DNA of 64,000 nucleotides from Nematostella vectensis (lineage: Eukaryota > Cnidaria > Anthozoa > Actiniaria > Edwardsiidae). How positions within the stretch are numbered: the stretch's first letter is position 1; each line of letters starts with the position of its first letter. A model generated the notes under the pieces. The model was not told where the DNA came from. It worked only from the letters and a program-made list of their open reading frames with translations, and did not search any database. Positions 32,333 through 45,301 of the stretch are shown one piece after another. Location of the stretch: the NCBI RefSeq assembly GCF_932526225.1, contig NC_064046.1:3720001-3784000 (forward strand), given 5' to 3'. The translations under genes and the position numbers were made by a program.

Positions 32333-34480
32333 AACAATTTATAACTCTAAGCACTAAAACTATCACAATTTCAGTATTCCCGGAGACGGTCGACATCGAG
32401 CACATCTCTTTTCTGACAATATTCATGACCAGTTGTTACTAGGATGATTGGGGGATCCACTGTACTATATTCATGACCAGTTGTTACTAGGATGATTGGG
32501 AGGATCCATTGTTTCTCTATGGGTGAGCAGAAGCGGAGAAATGGGATAGCAAAAGCGGAAAACACTCCATTAGGAATAGCAGTTAGTAAAATTCTCTACC
32601 GTAAAAGATAGGACGATCACCATCTCTCATCATTTTTAGAAACACAACTTTCCATGTATTATTTGATACTTTGAAAATAGAACTGACCTGTTTGAGTTGT
32701 AGGATAAATGTGACGGTACCCTAAGGTTTTCAAACTCGTGGGCACGGGCGTTGACACGACGTTTAAATGGAATGTTTTTCCGAATGTTTTTCCGTTGATA
32801 CTAATTTTGTTCTCTTGGCCACGGTATTTATTTTCCCGTTGGCACGGATTTTTTTCCGTGGGCACGCGGAAAAAACTCGTTTAAAAAAATTGAAAAGTTG
32901 TTGACACGGCTGTCTAGATTACGAATCAAACACACGGATCACGAATCGTAAATTTTGAACCATTCGATTGAATCTTCCGATTTAAGTGGAAGTCGTTTTC
33001 ACAACCTCATGCAAACAAGAGAGCGGATCGGTTGCTGTGTTTTATTTTCCTTTGTAGGAGGAAGCTTATATCAGCGACACGGCGGTTTTCACTTGCTAAT
33101 AAGCACATGCAGAAAAACCAATTCCATATCAGGTTAAGTAAAATATTTAGCGATCGGTAAAACATTTCATAGATTTTAGTCGTATGCTAACAAGTCAAGG
33201 TGTGTGAGGCGTTAATGACGCCGTAAAATCGCACATAATTAAATTCGTCATGATATTTTATTTGAATAGGCTTTCATAGGCTACAAGACTAAGCGCAACA
33301 AAAATCCGACCGACAGGCTTCAGAAATATTCACTGTCTATTTTTTCAACAAACAGACTCGCGTCTTTGACGGTAAATCTAAAAGGCATTTTCCCTGTTTT
33401 ACGTTCTACGCACTCGGTCACAAAGATCAGCGTTCGTTTTGAAATATCGTAAGTGTGTGCGACATCCTTTTTTTATTAGTTTGATTAAACTCTTCTGTCA
33501 GAGGTTTGGCAGAATTAACACGACTGCCTATGGGTAATTTGTACGATTAGATAATGACCTGGTTATATATACTTTAAAAATTTTGCTTGGGCACGTTTTT
33601 GACACTAGGTATGAAACATAAAAATGTTTCCAATATAAGTTACTCCTCTTCTTGATAGAACCACTACTGGAAGTGAAATCTTGGGCTGCCTGCTCTAGTT
33701 TTCGCGTAAAAATGTGAAATACGAGAACGTACCTGAGCTAGTCAAAATTTCAAGCACAATGCTAAAAATGTAAAGGGATTTATTTAATATAATCTTTGAG
33801 ATTGGATGCGCAAAGCTGAATATGATAAGACAAGAACACTAGAAAAAAACGAATAGAAATTAAAAAAAACAGTATAAAAACAAATCTCATGAAAACCATC
33901 AACAGCATATGGAAAACCCAGTTTAAAAAAAAAAAAAGAAAAACAAGGCCGGAAATGATTCACTCCGAGAAACTTTTTTTCTCTCTTGTGACTTCAATTT
34001 ACTTCGCTTCCGCTTTAACTTTGGTTTTTTGGAGAGGAAAAGCTTCTAATGATAATTTTAAGAAATTCACTTCTTACTAGATTTTATCTAGCTTAGCCTT
34101 ACACAATATCTACAGGTTTTCAGTATTTATCATTTTAAAGCGTTTGAAATGGACTACAAGTGAGTTCTAAAGCATTATATCCATCAGCCATGGACATACA
34201 ATGGATTTCAAAAAGCTTTATACGGTTGAGCTCTTTTATTGTGCACATTTAGTCTTGGCATAAGACCAGAGCCTCTTCTTTTAGGATTTTGAGTGAAAGC
34301 ATCGACACAATAATTTAACAACACTAACACCTACCACTAGACAATACGCATGTGAAAATAATAGCATATGATAATGTCAAAAAAATTATAATAAAGAAAT
34401 GGAAGTTACATATTAAACTGTGTGGAATAACTCATGTGTTTTTAAGTGAAATTACTTTGAAGCACCTCCTTACGTACTCT
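32333..34480. repeat. Downstream-flank duplicate, copy D2
   Basis: Full copy of the opsin 3' flank, ending near TCCTTACGTACTCTAAGG. Includes the doubled GACCAGTTGTTACTAGGATG segment (about 32422 and 32471). No gene. Confidence 0.85.
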
Positions 34481-34490
34481 AAGGCCCAGA

Positions 34491-34573
34491 GTCTCGAGCT
34501 TCGTTCGTTTACTATGCGCTGACTACGTAGTCAGTTAAGGGTGCATAGTAAACGAACGAACGTAGCTGGAGAC
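34491..34573. repeat. Fold-back hairpin
   Basis: Arms CGTTCGTTTACTATGC (34502-34517) and GCATAGTAAACGAACG (34542-34557) are exact complements; outer parts also pair imperfectly. The loop contains the palindrome CTGACTACGTAGTCAG. It lies exactly at the end of the last opsin duplicate. Confidence 0.8.
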
Positions 34574-34714
34574 TCCGGTACCCAAGGGACCCCTTACGTG
34601 GACGTGTGTAAGGTAAACGTCTTCCCAGGCGCTTGTCTATAGAGGACCGGACCCCACCCAGCTAATGTTGCGAGATAAGTTCAACTCCATCCCTGCTTTC
34701 TGCAATTCCAGCAA

Positions 34715-35946
34715 ACTCGTAACCAGTCGCCAAAATGAGAAGAAAATAATAAGAAAATAAGGGAAACATAATTTATGCGCGGGTTGCGCGCATAGTTAAT
34801 CACCACAGGCAACCCGCGCATAAATTATGTTTCCCCAAGAGAGCATAAGATAAGAGAGGGACACTTTGGTATTACCCGCGCGCCATGTCGATTCCGAATC
34901 CGGCTATTTTTAGTAACCACCACCCCACCACTTCGCGTGAGCATTTTTACTCACCCTACCCCCGCGCTTTGGCATTTACATCTTGTTGTTTGCAGCTATT
35001 TTGTGACATGAAACAGAAAAAAACACACCCTATTTGCACAAATACCATCGAATATGTTATTCTAGCATCAAGGATACGGGCAGTTGCAGTTTATTAAGAG
35101 GATGTAGTACTTCGAGGATTGCAAGATTTCCAAAACGAGACTTCATTCAAAATCAAGACCGGAAAACCTCGTGCTTCAATCACCGTTTTTGCTCTAACTT
35201 GCTGCTCCTTCGTGGTTTCTCCACATTCATTATCTTCCTAATGGTCAAACGAAATCTGTAAGTTAGACACCAGATATAATATAGATTTTTGAATATTCCG
35301 GTAAATTGAGAAGGAATCCAAGAAAAATACATTTCATAAAACTATCCTTTTGTAACGAGGGAATGCATTTTTGTGATGATCAAAGCCAGCAAGCTGAAGT
35401 ATCTGAGCTTTTGTAAAAGGGAGAAAAAAAAGAGGGAGATATAACTGTATTTCTTTGATGTTGTTGTTATTATATGTTATATTATTATGTTGTTATTATA
35501 CAAGCTGGTGTCGAATCATGTTTGAATCAAACGCAGTTATCACAGCCATTATATCGCTCGTCGTTTTTTTCTTTCTCATTTGACTTCGCCGCTCAGACAA
35601 ACAAAACAGTCAAACTATTCAGGGATTTAGCTTTCTGTGAGTATATTTGCCAATCTTATGGTAACTTAAGTTAGACTTGTTTTCTTCTTCCGAGTTATTT
35701 TACATGATCTCTTTTCATTCCTATCGAGTTGGCAAAACAACAACCCGCAACCCGCGGTGGAGTAGGACAAAATAAAAGGAGCAAAAACTCACGCCCAGTG
35801 GTGGGGTGGTGGTTACTAAAAATAGCCGGATTCGGAATCGACATGGCGCGCGGGTAATACCAAAGTGTCCCCCTCTTATCTTATGCTCTCTTGGTTTCCC
35901 TTATTTTCTTCTTAATTTCTTTTTATTTTGGCGACTGGGTACGAGT
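34715..35946. mobile_element. TIR element with ACTCGTAACCAGTCGCC ends, containing a nested hairpin
   Basis: The left arm (34715-34950) and right arm (35765-35946) are inverted repeats sharing AGTCGCCAAAAT, AGAGAGCATAAGATAAGAG and TTCCGAATCCGGCTATTTTT. The left arm is interrupted by a perfect 27-bp-arm hairpin at 34761-34835. The interior has only short ORFs and no transposase. Termini match the MITE at 22553-23261. Confidence 0.75.
34761..34835. mobile_element. Nested 75-bp hairpin MITE
   Basis: Arms 34761-34787 and 34809-34835 are perfect complements (GGGAAACATAATTTATGCGC, GGGTTGC). The right copy of the host TIR continues without it, so it inserted after the host element formed. Confidence 0.75.
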
Positions 35947-36297
35947 CCAGAAAGATCTTGTCTCCCTATATGCTGTATAATGTATTTGACATTTTTTGCA
36001 TTTCTTTTCATCAAAAACCCAAGAGTTATGAATATTTTAGTGTCTTTAAAATATATTGTCTTGTCAGAGATCATTGTATCTCTAATAAAGCTTGTGATAG
36101 TAATTTGTTCCCAAAGCAAGGTTTCAATGTGCCGTTGATCTGTTGATTTCCGAATGATGAGCAACAGTTCGTCGTTGAAGATCTTTTATACCGGTTCGAC
36201 AAGGTGTGGAGGAAATTTAGTGCTCAACTTGTCCATTCTCTATCAATATAGTCCTCCATATCTTGGATGTATTGTTTGAAGGTTTGAGGGAATCATT

Positions 36298-36653
36298 AGG
36301 GACCTTAAGCAAGAACGACGGCGACGGCGACGGCTAGGACAACGAGATCGAAAAAGATGCGTTGGCGCTTTGCGATCAATTATAATTTAATTGCAATGGA
36401 ATAAGCAAAACATTATAGTCAGAGACAGATAAAAATAAACTAAGGACATTATTTCTACAGTAGCGAACGTGGTTAGAGGAGTTTACAGTGCAAACGTCCG
36501 CGTCCTCAATTGACCGTGAAAGTTGGAGTTTTCACGTCATGGTTTTATGGAAAACGGCTGAAATGTATCAGACAGAACGCATTTTCACGTGCTACTATTG
36601 AATTCTGAATCAAATCCCATTGTTTTCTGCCGTCGTCGTTGCTTAAGGTCCCT
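36298..36653. mobile_element. 356-bp MITE with 3-bp target duplication
   Basis: Left terminus AGGGACCTTAAGCAAGAACG and right terminus, reverse-complemented, AGGGACCTTAAGCAACGACG. Flanked by ATT on both sides (36295-36297 and 36654-36656). No ORF. A 3-bp duplication suggests a PIF/Harbinger-like origin, but the ends alone do not prove it. Confidence 0.8.
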
Positions 36654-37348
36654 ATTATGTCGAGCGTTGTTCACGTAGCTGTGCTTACGACGGACAACGA
36701 GTTGCAAAAAGCGCGCGAAAGGAAACAGACGCAGGGTTCCAGTGAACCGTAAGTGCAAAATAAAAACAAACGACAAGTCAAATTATTGTAGGGTTTACTG
36801 TATTTGTCAGGGTTTTATAATATAATACAGCATTCGCGAATAGTGCAAAAGAGTTCATGTGTTAATATTCTACTAAGGAGACGTATTTTGAAATTATCGC
36901 ATTATCGACCACAGGGTACCCGCTCGGTGACCAGAACCACTGAATCTCACAGTTATATTTACCATTTCTCTATTATACCTACTGACCTATGGAGCTCCGC
37001 ACCCCCCAAGAAAAATCCTGGGTACGGGCCTGCACTGTATTTAACTTGGTAGCCGCTTAACCCATGGGGTTTGTCTTGAAACCTCCTCAGCTTGTCTTGG
37101 CTGTTCAAATGTAGTTTTAACTTGTTGCCAATTTTTGGTATTTTTTGTATGAGTTCTCACTAATGTTTTGTTTTCTCCGAGTGTCGCCGTTAAATTATAA
37201 ATTGCCAGAAAAACACTTTTCTTGTGTTGTGTTGTTTCTTGATTTTTTTATGCATTAATTAATTTTCATTGGAAACCGCTAGTGTCAATATCTGCCCGCT
37301 ACTTGCGGCCGCGCGTGTTCTGTGGGGGAAACTCTGACGACCGGGGTC
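36654..37348. other. Intergenic with one solo MITE end
   Basis: The stretch 37000-37033 (AAAAATCCTGGGTACGGGCC) is a terminus of the MITE family found at 62.5 and 63.0 kb. No gene recognised. Confidence 0.5.
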
Positions 37349-38204
37349 CGTAGCGCTACCTGACGTATAGGGACGTTACATATAGGACCGCCTGACCTAT
37401 AGGGACGTTCGTCAAATTTACCTATGCGGACGCAAATATCGAGAAATTGAGCACCTGACATACTGGGACGTTACGAATACGGGTCTGTGGGAGACGAGGG
37501 GGACCCAGACTGATCAATTTATTTCTGTAGGAGGGGAGGGTTGGCAACAAAAGTTCACATAACCTATACGGATGCTCATAACAAGCAACTGAGCGCCTGA
37601 CATATAGGGAAGTGACGAATACGAGTCCGTGAGAGACAAGAGGACCAAACCGATCAATTTATAATTTTTGGGAGGGGCCGGGGGGTGGGTGCCAAAAGTT
37701 CACATGAGCTATACGGACGCTCATAACAAGCAACTGAGCGCCTGACATATATATAGGGACGTTACGAATACGAGCACGTGGGAGACAAGGGGGAACACAC
37801 TGATTAATTTATACTTTGTAGGGGGGGGGGTCACTGTGTTCTTCCACGTTTCACAGGGACTGGTATATGTTAGGTGCTCAAGTTGCTTGTTATGAGCGTC
37901 CGTATAGGCCATATGGACTTTCGGCACCAACCCCCCCTTCCACAATATATAAATTGATCAGTGTGTTCCCCCTTGTCTCCCATGGACTCGTATTCGTAAC
38001 GTCCCTATATGTCAGGCGCTCAGTAGCTTGATATTTGCGTCCGTATAGGTAATTTTGACGAACGTTCCTATATGTCACGCGTTCCTATTTGTCACGTACC
38101 TATATGTCACGCGTCCCTATGTGTCACGCGTCCCTATATGTCACGCGTCCCTATATGTCACGCGTCCCTATTTGTTACGTACCTATATGTCAGGTAGTGC
38201 TACG
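37349..38204. mobile_element. Fold-back element with internally repeated arms
   Basis: Outer ends GTAGCGCTACCTGACGTATA and (reverse complement) GTAGCACTACCTGACATATA match. The left arm holds three irregular units with GCGCCTGACATATAGGG and ATACGGATGCTCATAAC-like parts; the right arm holds the complements and a run of CCTATATGTCACGCGT units (38066-38170). No coding sequence. A right-arm-only copy is at 51712-51917. Confidence 0.75.
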
Positions 38205-38416
38205 ATACACCAAAAACTGGTGGTACTAGATCACGACAGTTTAAGCTTTTTAATTCTACAGGTAGTGCTACGGATATAACTGATTCCGACCTGTAAATCA
38301 GCCAATCAGAGCGCGCGTAGTTTTGTTGATAACATGGTATCCCCATTCTGAGCCTTAACGGTTTGTTCTATAAAAGAATTAATTGTCCTTTTAAAATGTA
38401 CAGACTTCCGTTTTTT

Positions 38417-38831
38417 TCATCTTTTCTTGACTGCGACGTTACTGATAACACTCGATCTGTCCGTCAAGTCTTTCATGCCTAACCAAATATACAAGCCATC
38501 TCTCCCCGAGATTCCATGTCCCACAGAGCAGCCCAAGCAAGGTACAATACGACACAAGGAGCGTCGGAAACCCCGGTTCATTACCGTAAACACCAAAGGG
38601 TTGTACACTACAGATGCTTTAGCCATTAGTTCGGGGATTTCCGCGAAACCTTGAGATAGGGCCGGCGCCCGCTGTACCATGGCAATTACACTGACGACAC
38701 AGTAAGGCGACCAGCTGATGACGAACGAGATGATTGACACAATAATCATGCGTGCAATACGTAAGTGTGCACGCCGACGCCGAGATGTGATGGAAATAAA
38801 GGCTGGTGGAAGAGGCTGAGAACGAAGGAAC
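38417..38831 (-). CDS. Opsin 3, exon 2 (ICL3, TM6, TM7, C-tail)
   Basis: The acceptor TTTCCTAG precedes 38831; G completes the Arg codon left by exon 1. Encodes FLRSQPLPPAFISITSRRRR, then RIARMII, TM6 SWSPYC, TM7 with retinal Lys283 in MAKASVVYNPLVF, and a longer tail with a Cys cluster (CRIVPCLGC) suited to palmitoylation, ending VAVKKR. The exon start aligns with FLCFNPVPTAF of opsins 1 and 2, which confirms the acceptor. Its first 43 bases are also the first part of the 75-bp satellite unit that fills the intron. Confidence 0.88.
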
Positions 38832-41800
38832 CTAGGAAACATGATAACGAGAGTTGAGAAGACGATGCAAATAAAGGCTGGTGGAACAGGCTGAGAACGA
38901 AGGAACCTAGCAAACATGATAACGACAGTTGAGAAGACGATGCAAATAAAGGCTGGTGGAACAGGCTGAGAACGAAGGAACCTAGCAAACATGATAACGA
39001 CAGTTGAGAAGACGATGCCAATAAAGGCTGGTGGAACAGGCTGAAAACGAAGGAACCTAGGAAACATGATAACGAGAGCTTAGAAGACGATGCAAATAAA
39101 TGCTGGTGGAACAGGCTGAGAACGAAGGAACCTAGGAAACATGATAACGAGAGTTGAGAAGACGATGCAAAGAAAGGCTGGTGGAACAGGATGAGAACGA
39201 AGGAACCTAGAAAACATGATAACGAGAGTTGAGAAGACGATGCAAATAAAGGCTGGTGGAACAGGCTAAGAACGAAGGAACCTAGGAAACATGATAACGA
39301 GAGTTGAGAAGACGATGCAAATAAAGGCTGGTGGAACAGGCTGAGAACGAAGGAACCTAGGAAACATGATAACGAGAGTTGAGAAGACGATGCAAATAAA
39401 GGCTGGTGGAACAGGCTGAGAACGAAGGAACCTAGCAAACATGATAACGACAGTTGAGAAGACGATGCAAATAAAGGCTGGTGGAACAGGCTGAGAACGA
39501 AGGAACCTAGGAAACATGATAACGAGAGTTGAGAAGACGATGCAAATAAAGGCTGGTGGAACTGGCTGAGAACGAAGGAACCTAGGAAACATGATAACGA
39601 GAGTTGAGAAGACGATGCAAATAAAGGCTGGTGGAACAGGCTGAGAACTAAGGAACCTAGGAAACATGATAACGAGAGTTGAGAAGACGATGCAAATAAA
39701 GGCTGGTGGAACAGGCTGAGAACGAAGGAACCTAGGAAACATGATAACGAGAGTTTAGAAGACGATCAAATAAAGGCTGGTGGAACAGGCTGAGAACGAA
39801 GGAACCTAGGAAACATGATAACGAGAGCTTAGAAGACGATGCAAATAAAGGCTGGTGGAACAGGCTGAGAACGAAGGAACCTAGGAAACATGATAACGGG
39901 AGTTGAGAAGACGATGCAAATAAAGGCTGGTGGAACAGGCTGAGAACGAAGGAACCTAGCAAACATGATAACGAGAGTTGAGAAGACGATGCAAATAAAG
40001 GCTGGTGGAACAGGCTGAGAACGAAGGAACCTAGGAAGGATAATAACGAGAGTTGAGAAGACGATCAAATAAAGGCTGGTGGAACAGGCTGAGAACGAAG
40101 GGACCTAGGAAACATGATAACGAGAGTTGAGAAGACGATGCAAATAAAGGCTGGTGGAACAGGCTGAGAACGAAGGAACCTAGGAAACATGATAACGAGA
40201 GTTTAGAAGACGATGCAAATAAATGCTGGTGGAACAGGCTGAGAACTAAGGAACCTAGGAAACATGATAACGAGAGTTGAGAAGACGATGCAAATAAAGG
40301 CTGGTGGAACAGGCTGAAAACGAAGGAACCTAGGAAACATGATAACGAGAGCTTAGAAGACGATGCAAATAAATGCTGGTGGAACAGGCTGAGAACGAAG
40401 GAACCTAGGAAACATGATAACGAGAGTTGAGAAGACGATGCAAAGAAAGGCTGGTGGAACAGGCTGAGAACGAAGGAACCTAGGAAACATGATAACGAGA
40501 GTTGAGAAGACGATGCAAATAAAGGCTGGTGGAACAGGCTGAGAACGAAGGAACCTAGGAAACATGATAACGAGAGTTGAGAAGACGATGCAAATAAAGG
40601 CTGGTGGAACAGGCTGAGAACGAAGGAACCTAGGAAACATGATAACGAGAGTTGAGAAGACGATGCAAATAAAGGCTGGTGGAACAGGCTGAGAACAAAG
40701 GAACCTAGCAAACATGATAACGAGATTTGAGAAGACGATGCAAATAAAGGCTGGTGGAACAGGCTGAGAACGAAGGAACCTAGGAAACATGATAGCGAGA
40801 GTTGAGAAGACGATGCAAATAAAGGCTGGTGGAACTGGCTGAGAACGAAGGAACCTAGGAAACATGATAACGAGAGTTGAGAAGACGATGCAAATAAAGG
40901 CTGGTGGAACAGGCTGAGAACTAAGGAACCTAGGAAACATGATAACGAGAGTTGAGAAGACGATGCAAATAAAGGCTGGTGGAACAGGCTGAGAACGAAG
41001 GAACCTTGGAAACATGATAACGAGAGTTTAGAAGACGATCAAATAAAGGCTGGTGGGACAGGCTGAGAACGAAGGAACCTAGGAAACATGATAACGGGAG
41101 TTGAGAAGACGATGCAAATAAAGGCTGGTGGAACAGGCTGAGAACGAAGGAACCTAGCAAACATGATAACGAGAGTTGAGAAGACGATGCAAATAAAGGC
41201 TGGTGGAACAGGCTGAGAACGAAGGAACCTAGGAAACATGATAGCGAGAGTTGAGAAGACGATGCAAATAAAGGCTGGTGGAACAGGCTGAAAACGAAGG
41301 AACCTAGGAAACATGATAACGGGAGTTGAGAAGACGATGCAAATAAAGGCTGGTGGAACAGGCTGAGAACGAAGGAACCTAGCAAACATGATAACGACAG
41401 TTGAGAAGACGATGCCAATAAAGGCTGGTGGAACAGGCTGAGAACGAAGGAACCTAGGAAGGATAATAACGAGAGTTGAGAAGACGATCAAATAAAGGCT
41501 GGTGGAACAGGCTGAGAACGAAGGGACCTAGGAAACATGATAACGAGAGTTGAGAAGACGATGCAAATAAAGGCTGGTGGAACAGGCTGAGAACGAAGGA
41601 ACCTAGGAAACATGATAACGAGAGTTGAGAAGACGATGCAAATAAAGGCTGGTGGAACAGGCTGAGAACGAAGGAACCTAGCAAACATGATAACGACAGT
41701 TGAGAAGACGATGCAAATAAAGGCTGGTGGAACAGGCTGAGAACGAAGGAACCTAGGAAACATGATAACGAGAGTTGAGAAGACGATGCAAATAAAGGCT

Positions 41801-44800
41801 GGTGGAACTGGCTGAGAACGAAGGAACCTAGGAAACATGATAACGAGAGTTGAGAAGACGATGCAAATAAAGGCTGGTGGAACAGGCTGAGAACTAAGGA
41901 ACCTAGGAAACATGATAACGAGAGTTGAGAAGACGATGCAAATAAAGGCTGGTGGAACAGGCTGAGAACGAAGGAACCTAGGAAACATGATAACGAGAGT
42001 TTAGAAGACGATCAAATAAAGGCTGGTGGAACAGGCTGAGAACGAAGGAACCTAGGAAACATGATAACGAGAGCTTAGAAGACGATGCAAATAAAGGCTG
42101 GTGGAACAGGCTGAGAACGAAGGAACCTAGGAAACATGATAACGGGAGTTGAGAAGACGATGCAAATAAAGGCTGGTGGAACAGGCTGAGAACGAAGGAA
42201 CCTAGCAAACATGATAACGAGAGTTGAGAAGACGATGCAAATAAAGGCTGGTGGAACAGGCTGAGAACGAAGGAACCTAGGAAGGATAATAACGAGAGTT
42301 GAGAAGACGATCAAATAAAGGCTGGTGGAACAGGCTGAGAACGAAGGGACCTAGGAAACATGATAACGAGAGTTGAGAAGACGATGCAAATAAAGGCTGG
42401 TGGAACAGGCTGAGAACGAAGGAACCTAGGAAACATGATAACGAGAGTTTAGAAGACGATGCAAATAAATGCTGGTGGAACAGGCTGAGAACTAAGGAAC
42501 CTAGGAAACATGATAACGAGAGTTGAGAAGACGATGCAAATAAAGGCTGGTGGAACAGGCTGAAAACGAAGGAACCTAGGAAACATGATAACGAGAGCTT
42601 AGAAGACGATGCAAATAAATGCTGGTGGAACAGGCTGAGAACGAAGGAACCTAGGAAACATGATAACGAGAGTTGAGAAGACGATGCAAAGAAAGGCTGG
42701 TGGAACAGGCTGAGAACGAAGGAACCTAGGAAACATGATAACGAGAGTTTAGAAGACGATCAAATAAAGGCTGGTGGGACAGGCTGAGAACGAAGGGACC
42801 TAGGAAACATGATAACGAGAGTTGAGAAGACGATGCAAATAAAGGCTGGTGGAACAGGCTGAGAACGAAGGAACCTAGGAAACATGATAACGAGAGTTGA
42901 GAAGACGATGCAAATAAAGGCTGGTGGAACAGGCTGAGAACGAAGGAACCTAGCAAACATGATAACGACAGTTGAGAAGACGATGCAAATAAAGGCTGGT
43001 GGAACAGGCTGAGAACGAAGGAACCTAGGAAACATGATAACGAGAGTTGAGAAGACGATGCAAATAAAGGCTGGTGGAACTGGCTGAGAACGAAGGAACC
43101 TAGGAAACATGATAACGAGAGTTGAGAAGACGATGCAAATAAAGGCTGGTGGAACAGGCTGAGAACTAAGGAACCTAGGAAACATGATAACGAGAGTTGA
43201 GAAGACGATGCAAATAAAGGCTGGTGGAACAGGCTGAGAACGAAGGAACCTAGGAAACATGATAACGAGAGTTTAGAAGACGATCAAATAAAGGCTGGTG
43301 GAACAGGCTGAGAACGAAGGAACCTAGGAAACATGATAACGAGAGCTTAGAAGACGATGCAAATAAAGGCTGGTGGAACAGGCTGAGAACGAAGGAACCT
43401 AGGAAACATGATAACGGGAGTTGAGAAGACGATGCAAATAAAGGCTGGTGGAACAGGCTGAGAACGAAGGAACCTAGCAAACATGATAACGAGAGTTGAG
43501 AAGACGATGCAAATAAAGGCTGGTGGAACAGGCTGAGAACGAAGGAACCTAGGAAGGATAATAACGAGAGTTGAGAAGACGATCAAATAAAGGCTGGTGG
43601 AACAGGCTGAGAACGAAGGGACCTAGGAAACATGATAACGAGAGTTGAGAAGACGATGCAAATAAAGGCTGGTGGAACAGGCTGAGAACGAAGGAACCTA
43701 GGAAACATGATAACGAGAGTTTAGAAGACGATGCAAATAAATGCTGGTGGAACAGGCTGAGAACTAAGGAACCTAGGAAACATGATAACGAGAGTTGAGA
43801 AGACGATGCAAATAAAGGCTGGTGGAACAGGCTGAAAACGAAGGAACCTAGGAAACATGATAACGAGAGCTTAGAAGACGATGCAAATAAATGCTGGTGG
43901 AACAGGCTGAGAACGAAGGAACCTAGGAAACATGATAACGAGAGTTGAGAAGACGATGCAAAGAAAGGCTGGTGGAACAGGCTGAGAACGAAGGAACCTA
44001 GGAAACATGATAACGAGAGTTGAGAAGACGATGCAAATAAAGGCTGGTGGAACAGGCTGAGAACGAAGGAACCTAGGAAACATGATAACGAGAGTTGAGA
44101 AGACGATGCAAATAAAGGCTGGTGGAACAGGCTGAGAACGAAGGAACCTAGGAAACATGATAACGAGAGTTGAGAAGACGATGCAAATAAAGGCTGGTGG
44201 AACAGGCTGAGAACAAAGGAACCTAGCAAACATGATAACGAGATTTGAGAAGACGATGCAAATAAAGGCTGGTGGAACAGGCTGAGAACGAAGGAACCTA
44301 GGAAACATGATAGCGAGAGTTGAGAAGACGATGCAAATAAAGGCTGGTGGAACTGGCTGAGAACGAAGGAACCTAGGAAACATGATAACGAGAGTTGAGA
44401 AGACGATGCAAATAAAGGCTGGTGGAACAGGCTGAGAACTAAGGAACCTAGGAAACATGATAACGAGAGTTGAGAAGACGATGCAAATAAAGGCTGGTGG
44501 AACAGGCTGAGAACGAAGGAACCTTGGAAACATGATAACGAGAGTTTAGAAGACGATCAAATAAAGGCTGGTGGGACAGGCTGAGAACGAAGGAACCTAG
44601 GAAACATGATAACGGGAGTTGAGAAGACGATGCAAATAAAGGCTGGTGGAACAGGCTGAGAACGAAGGAACCTAGCAAACATGATAACGAGAGTTGAGAA
44701 GACGATGCAAATAAAGGCTGGTGGAACAGGCTGAGAACGAAGGAACCTAGGAAGGATATTAACGAGAGTTGAGAAGACGATCAAATAAAGGCTGGTGGAA

Positions 44801-45301
44801 CAGGCTGAGAACGAAGGAACCTAGGAAACATGATAACGAGAGTTGAGAAGACGATGCAAATAAAGGCTGGTGGAACAGGCTGAGAACGAAGGAACCTAGG
44901 AAACATGATAACGAGAGTTGAGAAGACGATGCAAATAAAGGCTGGTGGAACAGGCTGAGAACGAAGGAACCTAGGAAGGATAATAATGAGAGTTTAGAAG
45001 ACGTGCCAATAAAGGCTGGTGGAACAGGCTGAAAACGAAGGAACCTAGGAAACATGATAACGGGAGTTGAGAAGACGATGCAAATAAAGGCTGGTGGAAC
45101 AGGCTGAGAACGAAGGAACCTAGCAAACATGATAACGAGAGTTGAGAAGACGATGCAAATAAAGGCTGGTGGAACAGGCTGAGAACGAAGGAACCTAGGA
45201 AGGATAATAACGAGAGTTGAGAAGACGATCAAATAAAGGCTGGTGGAACAGGCTGAGAACGAAGGAACCTAGGAAACATGATAGCGAGAGTTGAGAAGAC
45301 G
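38789..45301 (-). repeat. 75-bp satellite, about 87 units, filling the opsin 3 intron
   Basis: Each unit, read on the minus strand, consists of 43 bases homologous to the start of opsin 3 exon 2 (GTTCCTTCGTTCTCAGCCTG and on to TTTGCATC) plus 32 bases of intron end (TCTTCTCAACTCTCGTTATC, ATGTTTCCTAG). Thus nearly every unit has a pyrimidine-rich tract and a CTAG acceptor. Units of 74 bp (one base lost, GATCAAA for GATGCAAA on the plus strand) shift frame. Higher-order copies are evident: blocks recur at offsets of 1,272 bp (for example 41454 and 42726) and 3,518 bp (40031 and 43549). Confidence 0.95.

Noticed and set aside
38746..45232. Many 75-230-codon minus-strand frames in the 75-bp array
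   Set aside because: They are the two stop-free frames of the satellite, switched by 1-bp unit deletions; only the last units next to exon 2 could be translated.
38789..45301. CRISPR-like array
   Set aside because: Units are contiguous near-identical repeats without unique spacers, in a eukaryotic intron.
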